A stretch of 64,000 bases of DNA from Saprospiraceae bacterium (GCA_028282725.1 JANQHF010000066.1:1-64000); one strand, 5' to 3'; shown: positions 43,277 to 54,508, counted from the stretch's first letter. The notes: a model not told the origin generated them from the letters alone. Translations and numbers: made by a program.

Positions 43277-44575
43277 TCACAGCTGATCAAGAGTCCTTTC
43301 CAGGCGGATTCCGCGGCTACCCTTAACCAGGACATTACATTCATTTATTGCCAGCAGTTCTCCGCTCTCGATAAGGGCATCCACATTGATGAAAGTGCGC
43401 TTCGATTCATTCGCAACTTTGGAAAAGACTTCTCCGACGAGAAAGACATCACGAAAACTCAAATCATCAATGATGCTCAACATTTCCCAGTGGTATTGAT
43501 CGGTATTTGGCCCAAGTTCGAGCATATCTCCCAGGATCAATACCAATCCGGACGGATACCTTTTATAAGCACTTTCAATACTGGCCTTCATACTCGTGGG
43601 GTTGGCATTATAGGCATCGAGAAGAACGCGATTCCTCCTGGTCCTGACCAATTGAGACCTCATTTGACCAGGTATGTATTCTTCCAGGGCAGCTATCATT
43701 TCCTTCAGACCAATTTGAAATGAATGGCCCAGGGTAAGGGCTGCGGAAATATTCTCAAGGTTATAGTCTCCGGAAATATGGGTGCTCAGTCTGAATTGTT
43801 CAGGATCATGATTGATGAGAAGGCGTAAGAAAGGAGATTCGCCAGTATCTTCTTTTGCCAGGGTGCCATAAGGACCCTTGTGATCGGAGTAAAAAGAACA
43901 TCGCTTACATAATGGCTTTAAATCTTTTAAAAAGGAGTCTCCCGTATTCAGGAAAAAATGACCGTTGGAGCTAGTTGTAAAATCGTACAAGGACCTCTTT
44001 TCTTCAAAAACTCCTTCAAGAGATCTCAACTTTTCCAGGTGACTTTTACCAATGTTGGTAATTAAACCATAATCCGGTTCCGCAATTTTGCACAGGAATT
44101 CAATATCACCAGGTTGATTACTCCCCATTTCTACGATCAGGATCTCAGAATTCCTATCGGCATTCAATAAGGTCAAGGGTACGCCAATATGATTATTCAG
44201 ATTACCCTTGGTAGCAGACACCCGGTATTTCTTGTCCAAGACTGCTTTGATCAATTCTTTAGTAGTGGTTTTGCCATTGGAGCCGGTGATTCCAATGACC
44301 GGAATGGAAAGTTTCCTTCTGTGAAAATGGGCCAGTTCCTGGAGCGATTCCAGGACATCATTGACAAATATCAACTTGTCATTTGGTTCGAGACTTCTAT
44401 CATCAACAACTGCATAGCAGGCTCCTTTCCGAAGTGCGGACTCTGCGAATCGGTTACCATCAAAAGATGGACCCTTTAAAGCAAAAAAGATATGGTTCTT
44501 TTGGATCTTCCGGCTATCGGTCAAGACACCTTCGCTCTGTAAATAGCGGTCGTATATGGATGAAATCAGATTCAA
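43277..44575 (-). CDS. murF: UDP-N-acetylmuramoyl-tripeptide--D-alanyl-D-alanine ligase
   Basis: GITGSNGKTTTKEL, LLDAYNANPTSMKASI, LILGDMLELG. Confidence 0.96.
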   Translation of the reverse strand: MNLISSIYDRYLQSEGVLTDSRKIQKNHIFFALKGPSFDGNRFAESALRKGACYAVVDDRSLEPNDKLIFVNDVLESLQELAHFHRRKLSIPVIGITGSNGKTTTKELIKAVLDKKYRVSATKGNLNNHIGVPLTLLNADRNSEILIVEMGSNQPGDIEFLCKIAEPDYGLITNIGKSHLEKLRSLEGVFEEKRSLYDFTTSSNGHFFLNTGDSFLKDLKPLCKRCSFYSDHKGPYGTLAKEDTGESPFLRLLINHDPEQFRLSTHISGDYNLENISAALTLGHSFQIGLKEMIAALEEYIPGQMRSQLVRTRRNRVLLDAYNANPTSMKASIESAYKRYPSGLVLILGDMLELGPNTDQYHWEMLSIIDDLSFRDVFLVGEVFSKVANESKRTFINVDALIESGELLAINECNVLVKGSRGIRLERTLDQL

Positions 44576-44582
44576 GTATCTG

Positions 44583-44621
44583 CCTAAAAAAAAGTCCTTA
44601 CAAACTAATTATTGTAAGGAC
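44583..44621 (-). terminator. Intrinsic terminator downstream of gldJ
   Basis: 10-bp perfect stem GTCCTTACAA/TTGTAAGGAC (44594-44603/44612-44621), poly-T on minus strand. Confidence 0.8.
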
Positions 44622-44642
44622 CTTTATAATTGAGTTATATTT

Positions 44643-46151
44643 TTACCGGTACTTACGTTTAACTTTCTTTCCCTTTTCTTTGAATATGATACCTCCTGTG
44701 TCTTCATTTCCTGTCGGACCTCCAACGCGAGTCATAGCACATCTGAAGCCAATGGTCCTTGAACCTTTATTCTGATCAAAAAATCTTCTGGTTCCCGGAG
44801 AGAGCCAATACAGACGGTCTGCCCATGACCCCCCTTTGATCACTCGTGAGCTATCATTGATCAAGGTATACTTACCATATTCATATTCTACAAATTCGTC
44901 ATCCCCATCTTTGAAATTCCTTGCATCACCTCTGCGATAGTTATCTCTTCCGGCCAATTCTTCATCAGTAACGTAGCGATATTTCATCCTTCCCAGGGAG
45001 TCCTTATCCAGGTAATTGCCATATTCATCTTTCATGACTTCTTTGTAAACATTCCCTCTGAACGGATTCAGATCGTGGTTTTCAGAATCGCGAAGTGTTA
45101 TACTTGTTAATGGTCGATACACGTCCTGAACCCATTCCGAAACGTTGCCCGACATATTGTACAATCCAAAATCATTTGGCAAAAAGGACCGGACAGGAGA
45201 GGTCGTTGAAGCACGGTCGTTCAAGTTTCCGGCTGTTCCCATATAATCCCCTTTTCCTCTCTTGAAATTGGCCAGCATTCTTCCTTGCTGCTTATTTCTA
45301 TTCTGGTACCTGGGTGATTTACCATCCCATGAATAATACCGGCGTTGAGAAATCAATTCATCCTTTGGATTGTCTACATTCCCGACAAGGGCCAGGGCCG
45401 CATATTCCCATTCTGCTTCCGTAGGTAACCGGTAGGTCGGTAATAATATACCATCCTCGTACCTGACCGGACGCTCTCCACCTGTGCGTATATCCGGCAA
45501 GTTCTTCCGGACATTACCTTCATACTGACCGGCAAGATAGGCTTCGGTATCAAACACATCCGAATCCTTTTGATCAGGAGTAGGATTCAAGACACCTCGC
45601 TCAATCAAAATCATTTCATTGACTTTGTTTGTCCGGTATTTACAATAATCCTGAACCTGTTCCCAGGATACACCTACTACCGGGTAATCATCATATGCAG
45701 GATGACGGTAATAAGTTTCGACCAAAGGGTCATTATAGGACAATTCATCGAGCCAAACCTTTTCATCCGGAAGTGCATTGATGGCAACTTCAGGAAATGA
45801 CTCGTAATATCTTTCGAGGTCATAAATATATTCCTTCCAGTGAGAATTGGATATTTCTGTCTCATCCATATAGAATGACGACACGGTCACTCTCCTGGAT
45901 ATGTTATTCCATTCATAAGTTACATCCTCGTCTGTAAGACCCATGGAAAAGGTTCCGCCAGGGATCAGGACCAGATTAGGACCACTTACCTGCCCTTCAT
46001 AGTCAATTTTTTCAAATCCTCCCCATTCTGCATCATTATACTTCCAACCGGTCGCTTCGGATCTGCCATCTCCAGATCCTTTTCGATTGAATATGCACGA
46101 GGTGGTCATTGAGCTTACCGCGAGCAGTAAAAAGAAAAACTTATAGTTCAT
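44643..46151 (-). CDS. gldJ: Gliding motility lipoprotein GldJ
   Basis: Lipobox TTSC, FGE-sulfatase fold (LVLIPGGTFSMG..., YRLPTEAEWEYAA, GNVSEWVQDVY, RVIKGGSWAD). Confidence 0.93.
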   Translation of the reverse strand: MNYKFFFLLLAVSSMTTSCIFNRKGSGDGRSEATGWKYNDAEWGGFEKIDYEGQVSGPNLVLIPGGTFSMGLTDEDVTYEWNNISRRVTVSSFYMDETEISNSHWKEYIYDLERYYESFPEVAINALPDEKVWLDELSYNDPLVETYYRHPAYDDYPVVGVSWEQVQDYCKYRTNKVNEMILIERGVLNPTPDQKDSDVFDTEAYLAGQYEGNVRKNLPDIRTGGERPVRYEDGILLPTYRLPTEAEWEYAALALVGNVDNPKDELISQRRYYSWDGKSPRYQNRNKQQGRMLANFKRGKGDYMGTAGNLNDRASTTSPVRSFLPNDFGLYNMSGNVSEWVQDVYRPLTSITLRDSENHDLNPFRGNVYKEVMKDEYGNYLDKDSLGRMKYRYVTDEELAGRDNYRRGDARNFKDGDDEFVEYEYGKYTLINDSSRVIKGGSWADRLYWLSPGTRRFFDQNKGSRTIGFRCAMTRVGGPTGNEDTGGIIFKEKGKKVKRKYR

Positions 46152-46162
46152 TTGGGTAATAA

Positions 46163-47149
46163 TTATCTAAATATGCTAAAGCAATCTTCGTACCGGGATG
46201 ATTTGTTTGCAATATTTCCGACATTAATGACTACGCCAATCTCGTGACTGCCTGCTGTTCTCGTTATGAAAGCATCGCTCAAAGTCAGATCGAAACTGTA
46301 GCTCAATTTGAGCCAATCCGTCCTCCAACCAAAAGAAATAATGGCAGCATCGAGATTTTTAATCGTATGTCTCAGCCAGATTCCACCAAAAACCTGGTCC
46401 CGGTTGTACAATGCACCTGCATTCAGTTGATCTAAACCGGATTGCCTTGTATACAAAATACTCGGAGCAATAAACGAGCCAAATCCCTCCTTATTGTAGC
46501 CATCGAGGTCAATCTGCATACCACCATGTAAAATAAGTCGCGACGGTAATCCGGAATATGAGTTGCTATTGTCAGAAACAAACATCAGATTGGGGTTATT
46601 GATGTGCTTTAGCGAGATGCCTATGTAGTATTTATCGCTGTACAATACTCCTCCCATCGAGATGTCCAGGTTGAATTTATTCAGGTCTGCCGGTTGCACC
46701 TCTGAAGTCGGGAGAAGAACCCCTCCGGGAGTGCCATTGATCTCCCCCGGGACGAGTTGATCCAGGAACAATAATTTGGTCCAATCCAGCCGGGTATTTA
46801 TAAAACCTGCTTCGAGACCGATCCGTGCCTGCAAATTCCTGCTGAATCTGAGCCGGTACGCATAAACGCCGGTAACCTTGGATGTCTTGAGCACACCTTG
46901 TCCCGCGTCATCAACAAGGACTTGTACACCCAGGCCACTGTTCAGAATATCGAAGAATTGATCGTAAGATGCTGCATATGTTGTATACACCTGCGGCCAT
47001 GATGGCCATTGATTTCGATAGTTCAGGGCGATCTGCGGATTGGTGGATAAGCCAACAAGCCCCGGATTCAGTTGGATAGGTGCATTATAAAATTGACTAA
47101 ATACTGGGTCCTGACCCTTGAGCGGAATGAATCCGGTAAGGAAAATCAA
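46163..47149 (-). CDS. PorP/SprF family type IX secretion system membrane protein
   Basis: QDPVFSQFYNAPIQLNPGLVG, LNYRNQWPSW. Confidence 0.93.
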   Translation of the reverse strand: MIFLTGFIPLKGQDPVFSQFYNAPIQLNPGLVGLSTNPQIALNYRNQWPSWPQVYTTYAASYDQFFDILNSGLGVQVLVDDAGQGVLKTSKVTGVYAYRLRFSRNLQARIGLEAGFINTRLDWTKLLFLDQLVPGEINGTPGGVLLPTSEVQPADLNKFNLDISMGGVLYSDKYYIGISLKHINNPNLMFVSDNSNSYSGLPSRLILHGGMQIDLDGYNKEGFGSFIAPSILYTRQSGLDQLNAGALYNRDQVFGGIWLRHTIKNLDAAIISFGWRTDWLKLSYSFDLTLSDAFITRTAGSHEIGVVINVGNIANKSSRYEDCFSIFR

Positions 47150-47246
47150 GAAGATCAGGTATATAAATTGTCGTTTCAGTAGCAGATATTGTCGTTAAGC
47201 CTCTATCAATAATACGCTAAACTTGCTAATGGTTGCAAACAAGAAC

Positions 47247-47254
47247 TACTTTTG
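47247..47254 (+). promoter_or_regulatory. -7 box TACTTTTG upstream of porU
   Basis: TAnnTTTG; TTG element about 21 nt further upstream. Confidence 0.5.
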
Positions 47255-47279
47255 AACGCAAAGAACTCCAGGAAAAGTA

Positions 47280-50200
47280 ATGTATAGAACATTTCTTATC
47301 ATTCCTTTAACATTGGGCTTGATGATATTGAGTTCGTTGTCCACTCATCACCACGGGCAATCTATCTACCAAGATTCTTCCGAAATATTGAACAACGGGG
47401 AGATTTTGAGGATCGCAGTAGAGGAGTCTGGTGTTTATAAAATCACGGGACAATGGCTTTTTGAGAAGGCAGATATTGCCCCTGGATCAATACCTTTCAA
47501 TACTATTGGCTTATACTCGATTTTCGGAGGACATCTCAGACATGATTCACATTATCCGGACACGGAACGTCTTCAAAAATTGAGCATACAGATCCGGGAC
47601 AACGGCAACGGCATGTTTGACACCGAAGATTTTCTGCTCTTTTACGCGGAAGGTCCGAATCGCCTGGAATACAATTCCGACCAATCGGCGTTCACATTTG
47701 AAATCAATCCTTTTTCTGATGAAGCCTATGTCTTCCTGAAATTGGATGATGATTCAGGGCCAACCAATATAGAACCGGAATCTGAAAATACATTCCCAAC
47801 TCAGCTGACCCCGGACTTCCTGTATTTTGCTGTCCATGAAGAAGACCGGATCAACCTCCTGGATGATTTCATCAGCGGACAGGGATCAGGTCAAATGTGG
47901 GTCGGTGAAAACCTGACCAACCAAACCGAACTCGAGCTTTCCAAATTGATCGACATTCCACAGGACGGGATTGAGGATGCCACCCTGAATGTTCGGGTGA
48001 TCGGAAGAAGTCCCGTACAAGGCCAAATTTCATTATCGGGAAATGGATTTATGGAGGCAATCGACTTTGCACCAGTAAACACGACGGATATTGAAGCGCT
48101 TTATGCGCGCAAAGTCCATTTGTCAGCTTCTGTTACTTCCCTGAATCCCGATCAAAATATACTCCTGCAGAATATCAAAAACGACATGGACAACAAGGTG
48201 TGGTTGGATCAATTCAACATAAACGGGACGGCCCGGGCTGTTTTGAGGGATGAGCAACTTAGATTGAATAACGTCATTGCTCTGAATGCGGATGACACCT
48301 CTGCCGGATTGTCTATAGCGGGGCCGGAAGAAATAAAGATCTGGGATATTACGGATCCGAATGCTCCCATTGAGAAATATATCCATCATCAAGATGAGTT
48401 ACGGATTATTCAAACCGGTCTGAACAGGGTTGAATACTATATTTGTTTTACTCCTTCACAGACAATGATTCCCCCGGCTGCTGAGAAGATCAAACCTGCA
48501 AACGTATTCCAGGATGGTTTACCGGAAATGATCATTATCAGTCCCGAACTCTTTCATGAGTCTGCGATGCGATTGCAGGAACACAGATGGGATCGACAAG
48601 GATTAAATTGTTGGATTGTACGTCCGGATCACGTTTTTAATATTTACAGCGCCGGAAAGCAGGATCCTACGGCACTGCGCAACTACTTCCGGGATGTGAA
48701 GAGGCGGTACCCGGAATTCAAAAGCGTACTGTTGTTGGGAGATGCCTCATTTGATTACAGGCATATCAACAAAAGTCATCCGGCCGATAATTGGGTGCCC
48801 ACCTTCGAAACCTTTAATTCCCTGGATCCCTTGCTTGCTTTTCCGTCAGATGATTTCTACGCCCTTCTCGATGATGGTGAAAATGGCAATTTATCAGGTG
48901 ATTTGGACATTGCCATCGGAAGACTTACGGTGACTTCCCCCCGGGAAGCCCGGGATGTCATCAATAAGATCATCTCTTATGATCGACTTCCGGATGAGGT
49001 TGAAAAATGGAAGACACGCGTTGCTTTTGTGGCAGACGATGAAGATAACAATCTTCATATTAATGATGCGGACCTGATCGCCTCGGAACTTGCAGAATCG
49101 CAGCCCCTCTTCAACCAGGAAAAGATATACTTTGATGCCTTCCGACAGGAGTCTACCCCAGGTGGCAATCGTTATCCCCAGGCTGCCGAACGCCTCAGCC
49201 ACGTCGTGGATAATGGTGCACTTGTGATCAACTATCTCGGTCATGGCGGACCCAATGGCTGGGCCCAGGAAAGGGTCCTCAAGATCGATGACATCAATAA
49301 TTGGTCAAATTTTGACAGGTTGCCATTGATCGTCACAGCGACCTGTTCGTTCACAGGATTTGATGATCCATCTCTTCTTAGTGCCGGAGAAGCTGCACTG
49401 TTAAAGCCTAATGGAGGGGCACTTTCCTTGTTCACCACCGTCCGTTCCGTCTATGCCTCCAAGAATTTTCAATTGACAAGATCTGTATTCAGGAGACTTT
49501 TTGAGCAGGATAATGGTCGATATCTGACCATTGGTGAAATCATGAGGCGAGCCAAAAATGACAATCCCAATGACCATACCAACGCCCGGAAGTTCTTCCT
49601 GATCGGTGATCCTTCCATTCGATTGGCACTGCCTCCATTGATAGTAAAAACCGGCACCATCAATGGTGTCGATATCAAAACATCCCGGGAAGATATAAGA
49701 GTCAGTGCGCTGGATCAGGTGAATTTGAGTGGAATGATCACGGATAGCCATGGTCAAAATCTCGATCAGTATGATGGCATCCTGGATATAACGGTCTATG
49801 ATAAGCCGTCTCAAGTCCGGACCTTTGCCAATGATGAAAGAAGTTTTGTCAAGAACTTTGAAAGTCAGCAAAACATCATCTACCAGGGAAGAACCCGGAT
49901 CACGCAGGGAAGATTCAGCACCGGGTTTACTGTCCCGTTGGACATTGACTTTTCTATGGGGATTGGAAAGATCAGTTATTTTGCTCAATCAGATTCTGAC
50001 GGGCAGGCTGCGGGCTTCACCGAGCAATTAGTGATCGGTGGGCCGTCCATCAATCCCGTCCGGGATGACACCCCACCGGTTATCCGGGCTTATCTGAATG
50101 ACCGTTCTTTTTTGGATGGAGATTTGGTCCCTTCCTCTAATAAAGTCATCGTGGATTTTTCAGATGATGTAGGTATCAACATCAGTAATGCCGCCATTGG

Positions 50201-50714
50201 CCATGAAATCATAGCAGTCCTTGATGAGGACAGAAAAAATTCAATCGTGTTGAATGACCTGGTTGAGGGCTCATTGGACGATCCAAAAAGTGGGACGATT
50301 GAGTTTGAAATCACAGATCTTGCTCCCGGTCTCCATGAATTGACCGTGCGTATGTTTGATGTAGCCAACAATCCGGGTGAGACAACTATCGGATTCGAAG
50401 TCAGCAATGCCATTGACAGAAATATAAAAGAGATATCAAATTTCCCGAATCCATTTGGAACTTACACTATCTTTGACCTCAGTCATGAATTGCTCGATGG
50501 CGCTGTGCTGGTAGAAATGGACGTGTTTGATTTAAATGGAAGGTTTATTGAAAATGTAACCTGGCAGAGCGTTTCCCGGCAAGGCAAGATGATACTGGAA
50601 TGGAGGCCAATTTTGAATGCTGACGGTGTTTATTTATGTCATTTCACCTTATTATCGGATTTGACGGGAGAATCTACCGAGAGCTTTGTCAAAAAAGTAG
50701 TTCACCTAAAATAA
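47280..50714 (+). CDS. porU: Type IX secretion system sortase PorU
   Basis: Gingipain-like peptidase C25 motifs (VINYLGHGGPNGWAQE, VTATCSFTGFDDP), followed by porV. Confidence 0.93.
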   Translation: MYRTFLIIPLTLGLMILSSLSTHHHGQSIYQDSSEILNNGEILRIAVEESGVYKITGQWLFEKADIAPGSIPFNTIGLYSIFGGHLRHDSHYPDTERLQKLSIQIRDNGNGMFDTEDFLLFYAEGPNRLEYNSDQSAFTFEINPFSDEAYVFLKLDDDSGPTNIEPESENTFPTQLTPDFLYFAVHEEDRINLLDDFISGQGSGQMWVGENLTNQTELELSKLIDIPQDGIEDATLNVRVIGRSPVQGQISLSGNGFMEAIDFAPVNTTDIEALYARKVHLSASVTSLNPDQNILLQNIKNDMDNKVWLDQFNINGTARAVLRDEQLRLNNVIALNADDTSAGLSIAGPEEIKIWDITDPNAPIEKYIHHQDELRIIQTGLNRVEYYICFTPSQTMIPPAAEKIKPANVFQDGLPEMIIISPELFHESAMRLQEHRWDRQGLNCWIVRPDHVFNIYSAGKQDPTALRNYFRDVKRRYPEFKSVLLLGDASFDYRHINKSHPADNWVPTFETFNSLDPLLAFPSDDFYALLDDGENGNLSGDLDIAIGRLTVTSPREARDVINKIISYDRLPDEVEKWKTRVAFVADDEDNNLHINDADLIASELAESQPLFNQEKIYFDAFRQESTPGGNRYPQAAERLSHVVDNGALVINYLGHGGPNGWAQERVLKIDDINNWSNFDRLPLIVTATCSFTGFDDPSLLSAGEAALLKPNGGALSLFTTVRSVYASKNFQLTRSVFRRLFEQDNGRYLTIGEIMRRAKNDNPNDHTNARKFFLIGDPSIRLALPPLIVKTGTINGVDIKTSREDIRVSALDQVNLSGMITDSHGQNLDQYDGILDITVYDKPSQVRTFANDERSFVKNFESQQNIIYQGRTRITQGRFSTGFTVPLDIDFSMGIGKISYFAQSDSDGQAAGFTEQLVIGGPSINPVRDDTPPVIRAYLNDRSFLDGDLVPSSNKVIVDFSDDVGINISNAAIGHEIIAVLDEDRKNSIVLNDLVEGSLDDPKSGTIEFEITDLAPGLHELTVRMFDVANNPGETTIGFEVSNAIDRNIKEISNFPNPFGTYTIFDLSHELLDGAVLVEMDVFDLNGRFIENVTWQSVSRQGKMILEWRPILNADGVYLCHFTLLSDLTGESTESFVKKVVHLK

Positions 50715-50763
50715 TATCGTCTTAATCGCAGTTCTTGTCTATATTTTATACAATCATCATCGA

Positions 50764-51984
50764 ATGAAATTAAAATTACTATCTATACTTATAGTATTTG
50801 TGTTTCTTCTTCCTTCTCAGATGAAAGCGCAGGGCGCCGGCGTGTGGGATCCGGGGAGAAGATGTGTATTGGATCCTAATTCACAGTGTGTCCCGAACAC
50901 CTTGCTTTCGGCAGTTCCTTTTCTGCGCATCATACCCGATGCCGTAGGTGGTGCTATGGGCGATGCGGGTGTAGCCACAGGAGTCAATCCATATGCTCTT
51001 CACTATAATGCTTCAAAACTTGCTTTTGCAGAAAGGCAATCCAGTTTTGCTGCCTCCTATACTCCATGGTTAAGAAATTTGGGACTTACGGATGTCTATC
51101 TCGCATACCTGGGAGGGTATATGAAAATTGATGATTTACAGAGCTTCGGTGCTTCCTTCCGGTATTTTGCCCTCGGTGAGATCAACTTTACCAATGTAGA
51201 CGGACAACCTATTGGAACGGGTCGACCCCGTGAATTTGAATTTGCAGTAGCCTATGCCAGAAAGCTATCTCCCAAATTCTCGGCAGCAGTTACGACTAAA
51301 TTCATCTATTCCAATTTGGCCTCCGGCTTCCAGGTAGGTGGTTTTGACATCACTTCCGGAAAGGCATTTGCCGCAGATATCAGTGTTACGTATCACTCAA
51401 ACCCGGATTTAACCGGTGTTGGAACCGATTTTGCATTGGGTGCGGCCATTTCGAATCTCGGTAGCAAGATATCGTATACGAATTCCAGTGATAAAGAATT
51501 TATCCCTGCCAATTTTGCATTGGGTGCAGCTTACAAGATGAATCTGGATGAATACAACTCACTGACTTTTGCCCTTGATTTCAATAAATTGCTCGTACCG
51601 ACGCCCTACCCTGTCGACCATCCGGATTATGACAATAATGGTAACGGAATTGGGGATTACCGGGAGCAATCTACCTTTGGTGGTGTGTTTGGTTCATTCG
51701 GAGATGCACCTGGTGGATTTTCAGAAGAGTTGAAGGAATTTGAAATATCGATTGGTGCTGAATATTGGTATGACAACCAGTTTGCCGTGCGGGCAGGATA
51801 TTATTATCAGCATCCGTTAAAAGGTGATCGACAATATCTTACGATTGGCGTTGGCTTGAAGTACAACGTGGTAGGAATTGACATTGCTTATCTCGCTCCG
51901 ACCAATGCGCAGCGAAGCCCTTTGGATAATACGTTGAGGTTTGGCTTTACCTTTAATGGCATCAACCAGGAAGCCCAACAATAA
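50764..51984 (+). CDS. porV: Type IX secretion system outer membrane channel protein PorV
   Basis: FLRIIPDAVGGAMGDAGVATGVNPYALHYNASKLAFA; downstream of porU. Confidence 0.93.
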   Translation: MKLKLLSILIVFVFLLPSQMKAQGAGVWDPGRRCVLDPNSQCVPNTLLSAVPFLRIIPDAVGGAMGDAGVATGVNPYALHYNASKLAFAERQSSFAASYTPWLRNLGLTDVYLAYLGGYMKIDDLQSFGASFRYFALGEINFTNVDGQPIGTGRPREFEFAVAYARKLSPKFSAAVTTKFIYSNLASGFQVGGFDITSGKAFAADISVTYHSNPDLTGVGTDFALGAAISNLGSKISYTNSSDKEFIPANFALGAAYKMNLDEYNSLTFALDFNKLLVPTPYPVDHPDYDNNGNGIGDYREQSTFGGVFGSFGDAPGGFSEELKEFEISIGAEYWYDNQFAVRAGYYYQHPLKGDRQYLTIGVGLKYNVVGIDIAYLAPTNAQRSPLDNTLRFGFTFNGINQEAQQ

Positions 51985-52000
51985 GCGGAAAAAGAACATT

Positions 52001-52040
52001 AGAAAAGAAGCGATTGCTTTCGACAATCGCTTCTTTTTTA
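52001..52040. terminator. Bidirectional intrinsic terminator between convergent porV and rnpB
   Basis: GAAGCGATTG/CAATCGCTTC stem (52007-52016/52024-52033), A/T runs on both sides. Confidence 0.8.
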
Positions 52041-52420
52041 AATACACCTAGTAAGCCGGATTCTGTTATCCGCAGAGCAGATCTCCATCATTTATCTAAG
52101 CTGTCTACCCCTTCTGACTCATCCAGGCAAGATTACCTCTTTCACAAGGTGAAAGAATTCAGAATATACGTGACATTGCAACTCGCAAGGTTTATCCATC
52201 CTGGCAATTGCTCACCAGCATCGGGGTCTCTTACACCTCGTTTTCACCCTTACTCCAAAAAGTCGCGAAGATAAATCCGTGACTCCCTCGAGCGGTATAG
52301 CTTTCTGTGACACTTTCTGTACCCGGATATCCGGGTCCCACTTTTCAGGTGGTGCGATGCCTTGCGTTGTCCGGACTTTCCTCCCCTGACATTCCAGGAG
52401 CGATGGAGCCTGGTGTAGGT
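52041..52420 (-). ncRNA. rnpB: RNase P RNA (bacterial type A)
   Basis: Reverse complement has GGGGAGGAAAGTCCGGAC near the 5' end and CAGAATCCGGCTTACTAGGTGTA at the 3' end; terminal P1 pairing TACACC/GGTGTA. Confidence 0.92.
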
Positions 52421-52600
52421 TCAAATTTAAATGAATTTGAATGTTCCTAAGACCTTCTTCCTGCAAAACAACACAATAACCATAAGAAAGTTTCTTCTGT
52501 CGAATACACTGTATGTCGACAAATTTCATTGCATTGAGTAAAATATTTGGTGAGAAAAACATATTATAACTATATTTAATATTTAAATTGCAGATATACA

Positions 52601-54508
52601 ATGCGTTTGTCACTGACAAAGACAACAGAGCTTCGAAATTTCCTGGACAACCGGCCGCTGACCAAAGGCATCAGCCTGATTGTCGTCAGCGTGATTATCT
52701 CCGGACTGATCGGGAATCCTTTCATGATGCTTGCCGTACTCTTCCTGGCTATGCTCTTTCCCATGTCGATCTATATGAGGAGATCTTCCAACTTCTCCGA
52801 CCTGATTGCCGTACCGGATAACATCCGGATCATCAGTATCGGAGCCTTCAGTGCATTGGCAATTTCATTTTTTATCTGGAGCATCAAGACCATAATCGGG
52901 CTGAATTTGCTGTCGGTGTCCGGGATTCTCCAACTCGAAGGGTCGGCCATTCTGACCCTGACATTATTGGTTGTTTCCGTGCAGGGGCTACACCTGATCC
53001 TCTATCTGCTGCACAGAAAAGTTGTTGCTCATCAATCGAACAATAATAAATTTCTATTCTACCTGGCCGGCTTGGTCATCATGTTGTCGATGGCTGGCCT
53101 GAATCCGAGATTAATGCTCATTTATGCCGTTTGCTACATCGTCTATTCCCTGCTATTGGATCTGTTTATTGAAGAGAGCAAGACGAATTTCATCTGGCTC
53201 GTATTGTGGACGATCATACTGGGCTCATTTCTGAGTATGTCCATCGTGGATGGAACCAATGCCACTTTGGTCAACGGCCTGGTTCCGATCATCAATGCGT
53301 TCACACTGTTTTCCATCATATTTATCATCAGTGGATTTCTTTACACCATCTATGGCTTTGTCAACAGATCGAATTTTCTCTTACCCAGTGAATGGGAGTT
53401 CAATTTCCAGCAGACCCTTCACCTGAGAAACAGGATACAATTGTCTATCCTGTTGACCCTGATCTTCAGCTTTATCGCCATTGGCCTGATTTCTATTTAT
53501 CACTACCAATTGCTTCCTTCCAGCGAGGCTTCATTTGATTTGCGTTCAGGATTTATTCCTGCCCTTTTGAACACATACGTGTTTTTGTTCCTGATCGGAT
53601 TTTCCATTTCCTTCAGTCTCTCACAATACATTCGAACACCACTGATTGAATTGGGAAAGACATTAAAGGAGGTCAAACTCAACAAGAACAACCGAAAAAT
53701 TGAGTGGAAGGGCAAGGACGAAATCGGAAAACTTATCAAAGAGTATAACCAGATGATCCATAAGCTCGAGGTAAACGCTTCACTCCTCGCAGAGGTGGAA
53801 AGAGATAATGCATGGCGCGAAATGGCCAAGCAAGTGGCACATGAGATCAAAAATCCCCTGACTCCGATGAAGCTTAGTCTTCAGCATCTCCAGAGAAGCA
53901 TTCATTCCGGAGCAGGCGATGTCGAACATCTGACGATCAGGATGTGTGATACCCTAATGAATCAAATAGACAATCTACAGCAGATTGCGGATGAATTTTC
54001 CAATTTTGGAGCCCTGCCAAAATCAGAAAATCGAAAAATATTGCTCAACGAGGTAGTAGAAAGGATCCATGACCTATTCAGAAATCGGCAGGACATGGAT
54101 ATTCACCTCATCGAGCCGATTGACGACATTGGAGTTTATGCGGATAAAAATCAATTGATTCGCGTACTCACGAATTTTGTTAAGAATAGTATCCAGGCAA
54201 TTCCCGAAGACCGGAAGGGTTATATAGAACTTCGATTATGGAAAGAAGATAACAAGGCCATCATTGCCATCCGCGACAATGGGATCGGTATCTCGAAAGA
54301 GCAAAAGTCAGAAATATTCAAACCGCGTTTTACGACAAAGTCCAGTGGATCAGGACTGGGTTTAGCGATAGCAGCCAATATGATTGATTCTATGGGCGGT
54401 ACGATTCGCTTTGATTCCATTCCGGGTGAAGGCACGGAATTTTTTATCGAATTGCCGCTTATTCGTACCACCTTCCCCAAATCCCTCAGCAGGGTCACAC
54501 TTGACTAA
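52601..54508 (+). CDS. Membrane sensor histidine kinase (HAMP, HisKA, HATPase_c; NtrY-like)
   Basis: AHEIKNPLTPMKLSLQHLQ H-box, DNGIGIS, GSGLGLAIAANMIDSMGG. Confidence 0.93.
   Translation: MRLSLTKTTELRNFLDNRPLTKGISLIVVSVIISGLIGNPFMMLAVLFLAMLFPMSIYMRRSSNFSDLIAVPDNIRIISIGAFSALAISFFIWSIKTIIGLNLLSVSGILQLEGSAILTLTLLVVSVQGLHLILYLLHRKVVAHQSNNNKFLFYLAGLVIMLSMAGLNPRLMLIYAVCYIVYSLLLDLFIEESKTNFIWLVLWTIILGSFLSMSIVDGTNATLVNGLVPIINAFTLFSIIFIISGFLYTIYGFVNRSNFLLPSEWEFNFQQTLHLRNRIQLSILLTLIFSFIAIGLISIYHYQLLPSSEASFDLRSGFIPALLNTYVFLFLIGFSISFSLSQYIRTPLIELGKTLKEVKLNKNNRKIEWKGKDEIGKLIKEYNQMIHKLEVNASLLAEVERDNAWREMAKQVAHEIKNPLTPMKLSLQHLQRSIHSGAGDVEHLTIRMCDTLMNQIDNLQQIADEFSNFGALPKSENRKILLNEVVERIHDLFRNRQDMDIHLIEPIDDIGVYADKNQLIRVLTNFVKNSIQAIPEDRKGYIELRLWKEDNKAIIAIRDNGIGISKEQKSEIFKPRFTTKSSGSGLGLAIAANMIDSMGGTIRFDSIPGEGTEFFIELPLIRTTFPKSLSRVTLD

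Noticed and set aside
52014-52625. ORFs 52014-52274 (+) and 52212-52625 (-)
   Set aside because: Both overlap the RNase P RNA gene and are not protein-like
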